NCBI GenBank assembly: GCA_027924645.1
Contig: BSBN01000297.1
Span: 310,001-374,000 of the forward strand
Length of the DNA: 64,000 nucleotides
Reading direction: 5' to 3'
Origin: Cunninghamia lanceolata
Lineage: Eukaryota > Streptophyta > Pinopsida > Cupressales > Cupressaceae
The translations under genes were made by a program, and so were the position numbers. Under the pieces are notes generated by a model. The model had not been told where the DNA came from and made no database searches. It saw only the letters and a program-made list of their open reading frames with translations. Numbering within the stretch: the first letter of the stretch is position 1; each line of letters begins with the position of its first letter. Positions 20,781 to 31,275 of this stretch are shown here, piece by piece.

Positions 20781-21090
20781 GGAATTATATTGCCCCTCCC
20801 TACGATACTTCGTAGGGAGCATGAATACCAATTCACGTGCTGGAATTACATTGCCCCTCCTTATGCTATTCCCATATAGATGGGATGATAGAGAACAAGT
20901 ATATGATCGAGTATAAGCTGAGATCTATATCTTCCTTCGTCCCTTCTCCGGAAAGTAGGATTTACATGGCGTGGCGCTAAGATACCAATACATGGAAGGA
21001 ATTACACCCGCCCCTCCTTATCATACCAAATCCATGGATATGTAAGGCGCCGAGTTACCAATTCCATGTAGGAATTACTCCACCATTCCC
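20781..21090. repeat. Four diverged GGAATTACATTGCCCCTCC units
   Basis: Units start near 20,781, 20,842, 20,998 and 21,070, most preceded by an ATACCAATTCCATG-like phrase. A perfect 8-bp hairpin CCCTACGA-tact-TCGTAGGG lies at 20,798-20,817. Confidence 0.65.
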
Positions 21091-21699
21091 AGCCGTATCC
21101 ATTATTCCGTAAGAAATAGTAACTAAGGAGATATTATGACTCATAAGCATAGATTATGGTAGGGATATTCTTATGATTTAGAATATTGTGTCCATTGTGA
21201 ACTCAATGTGCTTATTGTCCTTATTCATGATTCATTTTTGGTGAGATCATGTTTCATTTATATAATAACATCTATATAGAATGTTTTTCCATTACAATTT
21301 CCATCTACACTATATACATATCATAATTCCATTCTCATACATAAACATATATATTTGTTCTTCCATATATAATAATCTTATCATTTAATTTTCACTAATC
21401 ATAAATTGAACAAGTTAAATTCAAATACTTACCTTGGCTGATTGCTGCAATTTTCCTTCTCCCTTTATTTCTTGTGGATTGCTGCCTTCACTGATTTCTG
21501 TGCTGATTGATTTTTCTGTAGCTGAAGACTGATTTAATCTCTTATTTTCCCCCCGATGCCTTTAGAGGTGGGTCTGACCCCTTTTTATTTGTTTGAAGGG
21601 TCACTTTGACCCAATCGACACCCCTATTTGGCAGTGCATCCTTAATACTCTGTTTTGTTTGATTAACTACTATTGGTATGAGATCGGCGTCTCTCTTTG

Positions 21700-22580
21700 A
21701 GAGGCCCAATCCTCATATATTTATTATTAAATATGTATATTATTTATTATTTAACACTTACTTTATATTATATAATATAATAAATTTATATTTATGTTTA
21801 TATAATTATCAGTATTATATTATATAATACTAATATATATGAATATCACTTTCGATTATTTCTTATAATAATAAATTTATAATTGTTATATATATATACA
21901 TATATGATTTACAATTGTTCATATATATATATATTATTATTTGATTTGGAAATATAACAATTATTCTCACAGTATGAACATCTGTAAATTATTGGTGAAT
22001 TATGAAATACATGTTTGGACATACAAGTGTATGCTTCATGTGCGGAAATCATTATGTAAACATAGGGGATATGACAGTATTTTCCTTCCTTTATAGATCT
22101 TTTTTCTGCTTTTCCTTTTTCCTCCAAAAGTTTCCCACTTACAAGATCTTTTATTATCTTATTAAAGATCTTTTAATATCTCATTAATATGACCTTTTAA
22201 TTATTTTAATAATAATACTTAACTTATCCCTTTTTAATATTTTAAAATAAAATATATAGATAAACTTAAAACATTTTTATTAAAATTATTTTAATAAAGT
22301 AATATTAAGTTATCACTTTTTAATAAAATAAAAAGTAAATCATTAGACAACTTAAAAATATTAACTTTATTATTTCTTTTATTTTAATTGAAAAAGGGGA
22401 CATGACAGACATCTTTTAATATAGCATTGACCCTCTTTTAATAATACATATACATCATCATTTTTATAATGTTATAACATAAAGTGACTACGACAACTTA
22501 AGTTATTATTTTTAAAATATTTCTCTCACCTTATCCCTTAGCCTAAGGAATAGGCTATGGATCTCCCGATTATCTTCGCT
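21700..22580. other. Strongly AT-rich stretch, no gene
   Basis: Long runs of A/T with TATATATA at about 21,885-21,935. ORFs here are chance products. Confidence 0.6.
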
Positions 22581-22599
22581 TGAAAAAGGGGACATGACA

Positions 22600-23049
22600 G
22601 TCTTTTGTTATGTGGCATGTATTTATTTTCCCATTTCATTGAGAAACTCAAATTTCAGGAAAATGGGTATTTTAAAAGAGTGTAAAAAGTTATTTACTTA
22701 TTTTTTATGTGGTTTTGGACCCTAGGTATGGGTATCTAAAGGTAGGGTAGTTTGGGATTATTTGGAGTGTTTAAGAAGGTACTTAGTACCTTTGGAAGCC
22801 TTGGAAAGTGCATGGATGGAGTGAGCTTAGAAGACTTGAATACAAGTACTCCAAGTCAACTAATGCTTTCCAAATTGCAAGAAGAAATGGAGTGCATTTC
22901 ACCCCTCTTTGCTTTGGGAAGGTGAACCCATGTGGGTTCACATGGGTTAAGTATGGGGGCTTGTTTTGTAAGATCTTTATTGTTTGTGAGAAGTTGAGTG
23001 CTTGGGGTTTTGGATGCCATGTGGCACCATCCCTTTGAAAAGAAATATA
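22600..23049. other. Unassigned segment with overlapping hairpins
   Basis: Frames of 76 (plus) and 90 (minus) codons overlap and neither looks like a known family. At 22,922-22,948 two alternative stems overlap: GTGAACCCA/TGGGTTCAC and AACCCATGTG/CACATGGGTT. Confidence 0.4.
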
Positions 23050-23869
23050 CAACAATTCCTAACTTATCCTACAAGGACAATATTATAAGTTTTCCAATAC
23101 AACTAAATTTCAGGAAAGTTTCAACACATAAACAACACTAAGAAAGGAGCAAGAATAGAAGAGAGAAGGAGAAGAATATTATAGAATGAGACAACCACAA
23201 GGTGACACAAATATACTCTAAGAAAACCCTCACAAGGGAAAAACCTAGCCTACAAAGCACCAAAGCCAATGTATTACTCAACAACAAATAGTTACAATAG
23301 GATAACAGTCTTTGTGCTTCACAAGAGATCTACACTTTGAACCTAGAGGAATCTGGCAACATAACCCTACATAAAACATAACATTATATCTTCATCCCAA
23401 GCCTTGTATATATAGGCCAAGGATACCCAGGAAACTAAGAATGGTTTTATAAAACTATGAGCCAAAAACAAGTCAAGGTGGTCCATATTCAACCCATGTG
23501 CCCCCACCTCCAAATGTAACTCCACCACAAATAGAATGTAACTCCCGATTGACTAGTTTGACTCCCAAGACCAAGTGGGATCAACATAACACCCAAGCAC
23601 TCCATGTAGGTGTAATAATATCACTTAACATGCCTCTTATGCTATAAATAGCCAGTCAAAGATGTTAGTCATAGTCCACCTAGTAACACTCTATTCAATG
23701 ACTTCTTTTAATCGTCATAAGACCAATGACATGTGGTGGAGAGTGCCAACTATGGAATCCCAAAATTCCATCCAAGTGGGGCACCTTTTTCATTTGGGCA
23801 CATTATTTACAATATTACAAAATTAGACTTGCAAAGTATACAACAACACCTAATCCCGTAGTCCTAACA
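23050..23869 (-). mobile_element. Ty1/copia 3' LTR, minus strand
   Basis: The plus-strand edge CCTAACA at 23,869 is the minus-strand LTR start TGTTAGGACTACGGG. It is preceded on that strand by a purine tract, CGAGTGAGAGA, as in copia elements. A TATA box (CCTATATATACAAGG, 23,407-23,412) fits the LTR. The 5'-side boundary near 23,050 is approximate. Confidence 0.5.
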
Positions 23870-24605
23870 ATCTCTCACTCGTATACATTGCAAGAATCAT
23901 AAGGGTTACTCAACATAGTGAACTCAATGTAGCTCATGTCATCTATCTCATCTAGTGTTGAAAGGCACTGATTAAAAAAAGTTGTGTTCTCGTAGGAATG
24001 GAAACACTTGCAACCGCTGCAAATTAGATTTAACATACTTTCTCTAACTGATCCAAAGTTTTTTTTTCACTCTATCTCTCCTGATCTCCATCCATAAGAT
24101 GAACTTAGCTGCCTCCAAGTCCTTCATAACAAATTGTATTGAAAGCTAAGTTTTCAGAGCCTTGATAATATCCTTACTATTGCTAAAGAACATGTCATCA
24201 ACATAGAGACAAATAATAGTAAACTAATCATCATCCTATTTGAAGTAAACACAATGATCTAACTTAGCTCTAACATACACCAACTTCAAGATATAATTAT
24301 CGAACTTCTGATACCACATCATGGGGGACTATTTAAAACCATAAAGAGACTTTTTCAACTTGCATACTAAACCTTTTTAACCCTTCACCTCGAAGAGCTC
24401 TAGTTGTGTCATGTAGATCTCCTCCTCCAAATTCCCATGCAAAAATGTTTGTCTTCACATCAATCTATTCAACCTCAAAGTAAAACACAACAACAAACAA
24501 CAAGAATTTGATGGATGTCAACTTTCTAAAAGACAATCTCATCGAAATCAATTCCCTCTACCTAGAAATTATGATAGTACATACCAAATACAAGCAAAAT
24601 AGATG
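23870..24605 (-). pseudogene. Ty1/copia reverse transcriptase fragment
   Basis: The minus strand translates to a decayed copia RT (RVT_2 type): WYQKFDNYILKL, then LYVDDMFFSNSKDIIKALKT, then IQFVMKDLEAAKFILWMEI. The catalytic YVDDM lies at 24,191-24,205. In-frame stops show it is dead. It is cut at about 24,605 by the solo LTR that follows. The adjacent LTR at 23,050-23,869 is its 3' LTR. Confidence 0.8.
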
Positions 24606-24610
24606 CTAAA

Positions 24611-25602
24611 TGATCAACCCTAGCTGGGTGAATCCTCCATGAAGTGCGCCTAGGGTTTGCTGCTCCAAATCAGCCAAATTCGCCCTCAAAGATGGGCGCT
24701 CCAATCTGCTCCAAATGTGGCGCTCAAAATTAGCGCGAACCCTAATGCCAATATGCTCCAAAATGCTGCTCCAAAACTGATCTTCAAATCTGAATTTGCA
24801 ATGATGTTCTTCTCCTCCAAATGTCGCCAATGAGCACAAATAAGACTCCGTGATGAATCCTCCACGATGATGAGCTAGGGTTTCGTCCAACTCACCACAT
24901 TTGCAAGGGTTTTCGTCCTTGGAATGAAGGCTAGCAAAGTTGCAGCCAAAGAGTATAAAACTCAAGAGAAAATGTGACGTGAATGCTCATAAAAAAGCTT
25001 CCAAAGCATCCTTTATTTATATCCAATTCTTGGACTCGTCAAAGCTGGCCGACCAACTCTTGGAAACTTTATTTTATTTCTTTTTCCGTCCTCCCATAGG
25101 GCCGACCTCATGCTAGGCACCCAAGTGCATAAATAAAATATTTTATTTTATCTTTCTTCCTTCATCTTGGCCGACCTAGACAAAGCATCTTATTTTCCTT
25201 TTTTTTTAATCTTTCCATCCTCCAAGAGGAGCGAACCTCCTAGGCATCCAATAATTTATGTTTTTTACCTTCAATTAGGTCGTCCACCTCAAGGGAATTT
25301 ATTCTATTTTCCTCAAAATATTCCAAGGCATTTCCATCCTTTTTTCTCCTTTCTTTCATCATTCTTTTCTCTCTCCTTGGTCGTTCATCTCTAGGGCAAA
25401 TTATTTTGTTTATTTTGACTTCTCCAATAAGCTCATAAAAATATACAAAGACATCTCTTATTATCCATTTGTCCTAATAAAATTGACTAAATAGTATATC
25501 TAGTCAATTAGGTTATTCCCTTAGCCCTCCGACTTAGCCTACGGGAATAGGATAGGCTAGCCAACTCCATTAGGTGATCACTCGAAAAATGGGGACATTA
25601 CA
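24611..25602 (-). mobile_element. ~1 kb solo LTR, TGTAATGTCCCC family
   Basis: On the minus strand it starts TGTAATGTCCCCATTTTTC at 25,602 and appears to end GGGTTGATCA at 24,611. A TATA box (GGATATAAATAAAGG, 25,014-25,021) stands about 590 bases in. The leader contains GGACGAAAACCCTTG near 24,910. The frame at 24,606-24,965 is leader sequence, not a gene. No clear target duplication, so the right flank may be rearranged. Confidence 0.55.
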
Positions 25603-25890
25603 AAAGGTTACAAATGAAGCTTTAGTCCTATTTCGAGAGGGAATCCAAAGGAACAATATGGAGACCTTCTCCTATTTCTTGAGCCAATATGGTGACCTTT
25701 TATCACCAACCCAGCTTAAGAGAGCTAGTGAGTTTGCAAAAGGTTTACGTTTTCTTGTAAACTTGAGAAAAATCAAGTGTTAAATCTGCACGCTCTTGAG
25801 GAGCCATGCCACTGTAATTTTCTGTTTTAGGCTTTAATGAAAGGGTGCTACCCCCACTGGTAGCAACTATTTGATCAAAATATATATATA
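25603..25890 (+). mobile_element. LINE 3'-end fragment of another family
   Basis: An open stretch ends ...RASEFAKGLRFLVNLRKIKC stop (25,781-25,783). It is followed by a short 3' UTR with CTTTAATGAAAGGGTGCTAC, a 7-bp stem TGCTACC/GGTAGCA (25,846-25,865) and an AT-rich tail (TATATATATA). The layout of stem-loop then tail matches the LINE at 6,962-7,043. It is 5' truncated. Confidence 0.55.
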
Positions 25891-25894
25891 TATA

Positions 25895-26905
25895 TTTCAC
25901 ATCCAAAGTATGGCACCAAAAGAAATCAAAGTATTACTCCAAAGTTGTACAGCAGAAAGAAAAGTATTAAAAACTCCTTAAAAGGTACAACTCTACCTTG
26001 CAATTCATATGATATGCTTCCTAAAAAGCTATCGCAGCCTTTAAGAGTCCAAATGGTGTCCAAATAAGCTGTGCCTACTTGCTTGTCTAAACTTATACAG
26101 TCTTGCTTGAAGTGGTACGGCCCAACAAGGCCAAGGCCACTTTATATTAGTGAAAGGATTTGCCTTGGCAAAAATAATGAAGTATAATCTTTCTTAAATA
26201 TGAAATTACACACAAACTCACACACCAGCATTAAATAGGAACCCAAACCAAGAAATCTAGAACACCAAAATCAATTGAAACACACACACAATAATTTTTT
26301 TTATTATTTTTCTATAAATATAAATCACCTCACACACAACTGAAATCAGGGAAAATGCAAGCCCATACTGCAATTCAAAATACACTACAAACCCAAAAAA
26401 TTGAAAACACAACTGAAATCCAATTATCTAAAAGCTGCAAATTCACACAAGCATTTGGAACAAATCATTCAGCTCAAAGGAAATCCCTAGATGGAATTTC
26501 TCAAATGACTAGGAGGGTTTTCGTCCTCGAAATTATTCTTGCCAATAGGGTTTTTGTCCTAGGCAAAAAAAAGATGAATAGAGTTCAATCTTCAAACAAG
26601 GGTTTTGATTTATCCAATTTGTGTAACCTGCTCCAATGCACAACTCTTGCTTTTATAGGCACAATGAGGGAATAAAATATTATTTACATTTATTTTCACT
26701 TTTTCCCTCCAATAATAAAATAAAGTGACTTTCGAAAAGTGTCTTTTAGAAAACAACTGAAGTCACCTTTTAGAATCACTTTTTACGACCCTTTAAATAA
26801 TTTTTAAAAAAGTCATCTTTTAATTTATAACCTGAAGTTACTTTTTTGACAACTTAATTTTTAGTTATTTAAATATTTCCAAGGTCTCGAAAAATGGGAC
26901 ATTAG
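25895..26905 (-). mobile_element. Minus-strand LTR relic with TATA and GAGGACGAAAACCCT leader
   Basis: On the minus strand it starts near 26,905 with TAATGTCCCATTTTTCGAGA, carries AAAAGGTGACTT in U3 and TATAAAAGCAAGAG (TATA 26,651-26,657). The leader has GAGGACGAAAACCCTCC (near 26,515-26,535) and GGACAAAAACCCTATT. Same family architecture as 16,890-18,428. Confidence 0.55.
26651..26657 (-). promoter_or_regulatory. TATA box, minus strand
   Basis: The minus strand reads TGCCTATAAAAGCAAGAG. Confidence 0.45.
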
Positions 26906-27353
26906 AAAATGTGCCAAATAATAACAAAAATATGAAGAAAATAGAATATAGATCACACAAAAACAAGAGATGTTTGTGGACCAAGATGTCCTAATATCCA
27001 ATATACTCAAAAAATAGAATAATTACCCTTAAGGTAGGGCAACATCATGCAATACTCCTTTGGGAATAATCCACTCCACAATATCTCCAACTTGAGATCC
27101 AATTCAAATAGAATGCTCTCCAAATACTTCGCAATCCTTCACAATAATATTCACCTCCTATGTATAGACTTCCCTCTAATGATAATGGCAAGATAAGGAC
27201 ATAATCCCAGTATAGGATGACCCATTACCCAATATAAATAATTGCACCATTTACCCATTTGAAAAAAATATTTCACCCAATGTAACAAACTTAGGGGAAT
27301 GTGTGCAACATGTCAACTACTCCATCACCCCATATACAACATAGTATCATATG

Positions 27354-27689
27354 CCTACGTTCATAACATGCCATCCCTCCTTAACATGTTTTGTCCTCAA
27401 AACATGGGGGAAAAAACAAATAAAAGTCTTAAAAGCATTGCACACTTGATGTCATGCTCAATCATTCAACCATCCTAATGTAATTCAGGTAAGTGATAGT
27501 TCTTGAAAATGTGTCTCCAAGCCTACGTACATAACATGCCATCCCTCCTTAACATGTTTTGTCCTCAAAACATGGGGGAAAAAACAAATTAAAGACTTAA
27601 AAGCATTGCACACTTGATGTCATGCTCAATCATTCAACCATCCTAATGTAATTTAGGTAAGTGATAGTTCTTGAAAATGTGTCTCCAAG
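27354..27689. repeat. 168-bp tandem duplication
   Basis: 27,354-27,521 and 27,522-27,689 start CCTACGT and differ at few sites. The copy crosses the LTR boundary, so the internal edge of the 3' LTR is duplicated. Each copy contains CATGTTTT-gtcctc-AAAACATG. Confidence 0.9.
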
Positions 27690-27699
27690 GATGGTTCCA

Positions 27700-27905
27700 T
27701 GTTTCATTGCACCACTCGAGTTACATTAATGTCCATAGTTGTTTCTAATTTGCTTCCATGTATAGCCATTATGATTGCTCCTTCGAATCCATGTATGTCC
27801 ATGGTTGTTTCTCCCTTGATTCCATGTATAGTCATGGAGATTGCTCCTCTAATTTCATGTATGTCCATAGTTATTGCTCCTTTGATTCCATTTATAACCA
27901 TAATT
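27700..27905 (-). repeat. 33-bp coding repeat (11 residues)
   Basis: Minus-strand translation 27,901-27,704 shows successive units GAITMDIHEIR, GAISMTIHGIK, GETTMDIHGFE, GAIIMAIHGSK and LETTMDINVTR. The 33-base period keeps both strands open. It lies in the internal region of the short LTR element, so it is probably part of a retroelement polyprotein. Confidence 0.7.
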
Positions 27906-28552
27906 CCAACAATGCAAGAACTAACTCAATCTAACGCATATGATAGGACGACGACCCTTGCAAGATAAGCTAATTTTTGGGAAAAAATCAGCAAAAATCT
28001 CCCAGTCTATCTAGAAAACTTTTCCCACTTTGCCCAAATCATTGTTCTAATACCTTGATAAGATCCAAAGATCAAATAACACAAATATGCCAAATAATAT
28101 TAACAATATGCAGAAATAGAATAGAGATCACACAACACAAATGTTTGTGATCCAAAATGCCCTAATATCCAATAAACTCAGAGATAGAATAATTACCCTT
28201 GAGGTAGAATAATTACCCTTGAGGTAGGGCAACACCATATAAACTCCTTACGGAATAAGTCAATCCACACAATACCTCCAACTTGAGATCCAATCCAAAT
28301 AAAATAAAATTCATATACTTGACATAACCTTTGCGATCATATTCACCTCTTATGTAGACTTCCCTCTAATGTTAATGGGAGGGTAAGCGCATAATCCCAA
28401 AATAAGACAATTTGCTAACTAGTATAACTAATTACACAAGTTACCCATTTGACCCAATATAATTAAATTGGGGGAATGTGTATCATATGTCAGCTACTCC
28501 ATCACCCCATATACATCATAATATCATATGTCTAGACTCTAGGTACATAACA

Positions 28553-29816
28553 CATTCTTGATCTACAAGGTCACAAGAGGCACCACAACCATCATGGACA
28601 ATGAAAGTGAAACCTCTTTTTGACTAAATGACCTCCACCAAAGGAATGAAGCCAATCTTCAGACACATGACCTCCAACATCCTCTCAAACCAACTCTCAG
28701 AAGCAAATATGAAGTCAACATGACAATGTTGACTCTAGGCGATGACCCACACACAAGGCCACCCATTCATCAAATACAATTGAAAGTACATAAATGATAA
28801 GAACCAAAAAGCACCCATCCACAACAACACTCCAACCAAAATCACATCCACATTTGGCTGAATCAAGAATCTAAAGAAGCCTCCAAATGCTGATAAAAAC
28901 AATACCAGTACAAAGAGTTCTGGAAATTTGCTTTCCAACGGTTCAAAAACAAGCTCAAACACATGTCAGCCAATTGAACTCAATATCTGGAAATGTTTCT
29001 AATTTTTTTCATTTTTCCAGTCACCTGTACAGAACCAATCAGAGGCCGCCACATGGCAAATTCTGCAATGTTAAATGTCAGAAACTCCCAGTTGTCAAAT
29101 CCAAACTGCTGAGCCAAACTGTCAATCCAAATCACAGATGGCAACCAACTTCCAATCAAAATCCAAGCCAACTTGGGGTGGGGGTTCGACCCCTAACCTC
29201 CCCTGGCAGAGCATCTTCTCATTAGCCCTGCACCCAAATGAGCTATGCCTGCATGCACACTCTAATACCGGTGCATAGGGTTTCAAAGTAATCCAACCAA
29301 AACTTTGTTGCCTGTCACACACCAGTCACCTGTTGCTTTGCCCACTGTTCTTGCACTAGGCCTTATGCATGATCCGTCACACAACCAATTGCTAGCCCTC
29401 CTACACTAAACCTGGAAAGTCTTCAAAGGCAAATTTGGAGGATGAAATAAACAAAGTTTTAAATGAACAAAAAAGAGGACCCAACAAATTTTCACAAGGA
29501 ATCCAAAAATGCAACCAAATCTGAGCAATGCCGCTAAAGGAAGAGATTTCTTAAGAAACCCTAACTCTCCTATAAGGACAAAATCTTGCACGAGAAGAGC
29601 TACATGAAACCAATTCTCTTCCAAACAAGTTTCTATCGTGTCCAAACTCCACAAGGAATTCAGACTTGTACTAAGAATATCCTTTGCCCACAATCTAATT
29701 GAATCTCTTCTCTTCAAAAAAAAGAAGACGTTAACAACAAAAAGAAAATGTATAGTCACTTCTTCACACATCTTGGCAGCAGCAGAAGTCCAGAACCTAG
29801 GGATTTTTACCCCTAA
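28553..29816 (-). mobile_element. Probable internal region of a minus-strand LTR element, coding lost
   Basis: Bounded on the right by a PBS and LTR start (29,817-29,829). A 162-codon minus frame (29,894-29,406) spans the PBS and is hydrophobic and phenylalanine-rich, so I do not treat it as a gene. No pol motif found. Confidence 0.35.
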
Positions 29817-29828
29817 GCTTTGATACCA
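29817..29828 (-). other. Primer binding site (initiator tRNA-Met)
   Basis: The minus strand reads TACATGGTATCAAAGC: an LTR end in CA directly followed by TGGTATCAAAGC, one mismatch from the usual plant PBS. Confidence 0.6.
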
Positions 29829-30205
29829 TGTAAAAATTGATGCTACTGGTCCATAATCAATCAAATAAAATCCACAAACAAAAAGAGAGAACATTGATAT
29901 ATGATGGTGTCAAGAGACACCAAAAGAAGAATATTACTATAAAATAGAATCCCACAAACGAATACGAATGACTTGATTAATTTAAAACGTGTAAGGCATT
30001 GCATTTATTTACACCCCTCTCATCAAATGACATAAAGGGTAGGCCAACCCATTAAGGCTCTAACCCCAATATAATTGTAGTGCAAGTTACACATACAAGG
30101 TATGCATAACCCAATGGTAGACCACAAGTGTTGGTAACTCACTAGGACCAACAAGATGTGTTTTACACTCTTAACCATCATGCTTGCTATCACCATGTTA
30201 CATTA
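29829..30205 (-). mobile_element. 5' LTR of a minus-strand copia-type element, outer edge undefined
   Basis: The plus strand starts TGTAAAAATTGATG next to the PBS. On the minus strand a CTCTCTTTTTG leader region precedes the PBS. The outer boundary, toward 30,205, is not resolved. Confidence 0.4.
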
Positions 30206-30209
30206 AATC

Positions 30210-31275
30210 CTATAAGTGTATATCAAATGCAGCAGCAGTTACATTAAGTTCTAGACATTTTGTTTTGTAGTGCTTATAATTCATTTTGCTCGCCAGCAAT
30301 TCTGCAAACATAGAAAGATAAAAATTTCGCCGGTCCAAGCTCTCTGTCTATATACCTGCAGATATAATGTTAAAAATGTAAGTGCTTAGTATTTCAACGT
30401 TCACTGTACTACTTCTATTGCTTCTGTGCAAAATAATTAAGTGCTTAGTGCTTCTACATGCGTTGTACTGCGTCTATTGGTTCAGTATTAAATGCCGATT
30501 CCTTCCCATATGTACGTTTACCTGCACTTTCAACTTTCTATTTCCTGTTGCAAGTATTTTATCCATAATAGCAGAAACACATCCAAATTACAAAAAAAAA
30601 ACCCACTTTTTTAAGGCTATTTTTAGAGTTGATTTCTACTTAATTGACCCAAATTTGGAACTTCTATACTTAGCTCTACATATTTGAGAATATCTGTTTT
30701 TCCCTCGCTCTTTTCCGGAGCATAATTCACGTCTTTCAACCACTAATATTTCGTTCGTTACTAACATGGCAACCATGGCTCTACATGAGTACTACCTCTG
30801 GACTCTTATTCCTTTAAAAAGATAACTTTTTTCCACACTCTGCTTTCGTAAGTACGAATTTAGTTTTATCCTATGGCACGTGAGATAGCTGCAGACGAAC
30901 CAGTTCCAGATTTTTAACAAACTAAACCAGAATCTTAATAAGCGCCAATTTTGCCCCAATTGTTTCTAAATACAACCGCCAATCACCAGAATGCCCAAAA
31001 AAAAGCAGTGAATCTCATACTCGCTCAAAATACAAGAAAAGAATCAAAACACCGAAACCCTAAAAATCCCAAATTTAGAATTTAACTAAAATGCATAGGG
31101 CAATGGATGAAAAACCTGGCTTCTTCGGCGAGTGGGACAACAGCGAATTGCAGCATTGACGAAGTTGGGTGGATAAACGAGCAACATCTTCAGACAAAGC
31201 GCCGAAAACATATTTATCATAGAATTTAGCGAGGAAATCCCTCGTTATTGGCACCAGGCCTTCGGTGGACGCCAT
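30210..31275 (-). CDS. Candidate host gene: first exon 31,116-31,275 plus a possible second exon
   Basis: The minus-strand ATG at 31,275 begins MASTEGLVPITRDFLAKFYD, then KYVFGALSEDVARLSTQLRQ. This has the composition of a globular, helical host protein and recalls the N-terminus of conserved uncharacterised plant proteins, from memory and unchecked. A donor CCAG|GTTTTT ends the exon at 31,116. A strong acceptor (TTTCTATGTTTGCAG) at 30,302 would join, in phase, an exon of 92 bases encoding ELLASKMNYKHYKTKCLELN and a stop at 30,210. The resulting protein is about 83 residues. Downstream exons outside this model are possible. Without splicing the frame ends at 31,075. The start lies beside a CpG-containing segment unlike its neighbours. 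Real exon: likely; exact gene model: uncertain. Confidence 0.45.

Larger units (their letters stand above)
20474..22599 (-). mobile_element. 2.1 kb solo LTR or LTR-like element with inverted TGTMATGTCCCC ends
   Basis: It starts TGTAATGTCCCCTTTT and ends AAAAAGGGGACATGACA, so both strands begin TGTMATGTCCCC. The flanks GTATT and GTCTT match at 4 of 5 bases, a possible decayed duplication. The segment inside the right end (CTTAGCCTAAGGAATAGGC) resembles that inside 25,602, which is the 5' end of a minus-strand LTR, so orientation is set to minus. A second copy of the terminal motif ends at 22,407, implying an internal duplication or nesting. No coding region. Confidence 0.55.
26909..28552 (-). 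mobile_element. Short LTR element, minus strand (deleted or non-autonomous, probably gypsy-like)
   Basis: 26,909-27,368 and 28,056-28,552 are diverged direct repeats, both ending CATAACA on the plus strand. On the minus strand the 5' LTR (28,552 to 28,056) ends TTATCA. It is followed at 28,054-28,044 by GGTATTAGAAC, a PBS-like match to TGGTATCAGAGC with two transitions. The internal part is only about 0.69 kb and encodes an 11-residue repeat and a possible polyprotein tail (CFEDKTC). The 3' LTR is clipped at its left edge where the neighbouring LTR relic begins. Confidence 0.65.

Noticed and set aside
24606..24965. 119-codon minus frame as a gene
   Set aside because: It covers the leader of a solo LTR with the recurring ACGAAAACCC motif. 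It has no domain.
23407..25021. Minus-strand TATA boxes as host gene promoters
   Set aside because: Each sits inside an LTR-like segment with a retroelement leader and no host coding sequence downstream.
29406..29894. 162-codon minus frame
   Set aside because: It runs across an LTR end and primer binding site, so it cannot be a normal gene. It is low-complexity and hydrophobic.
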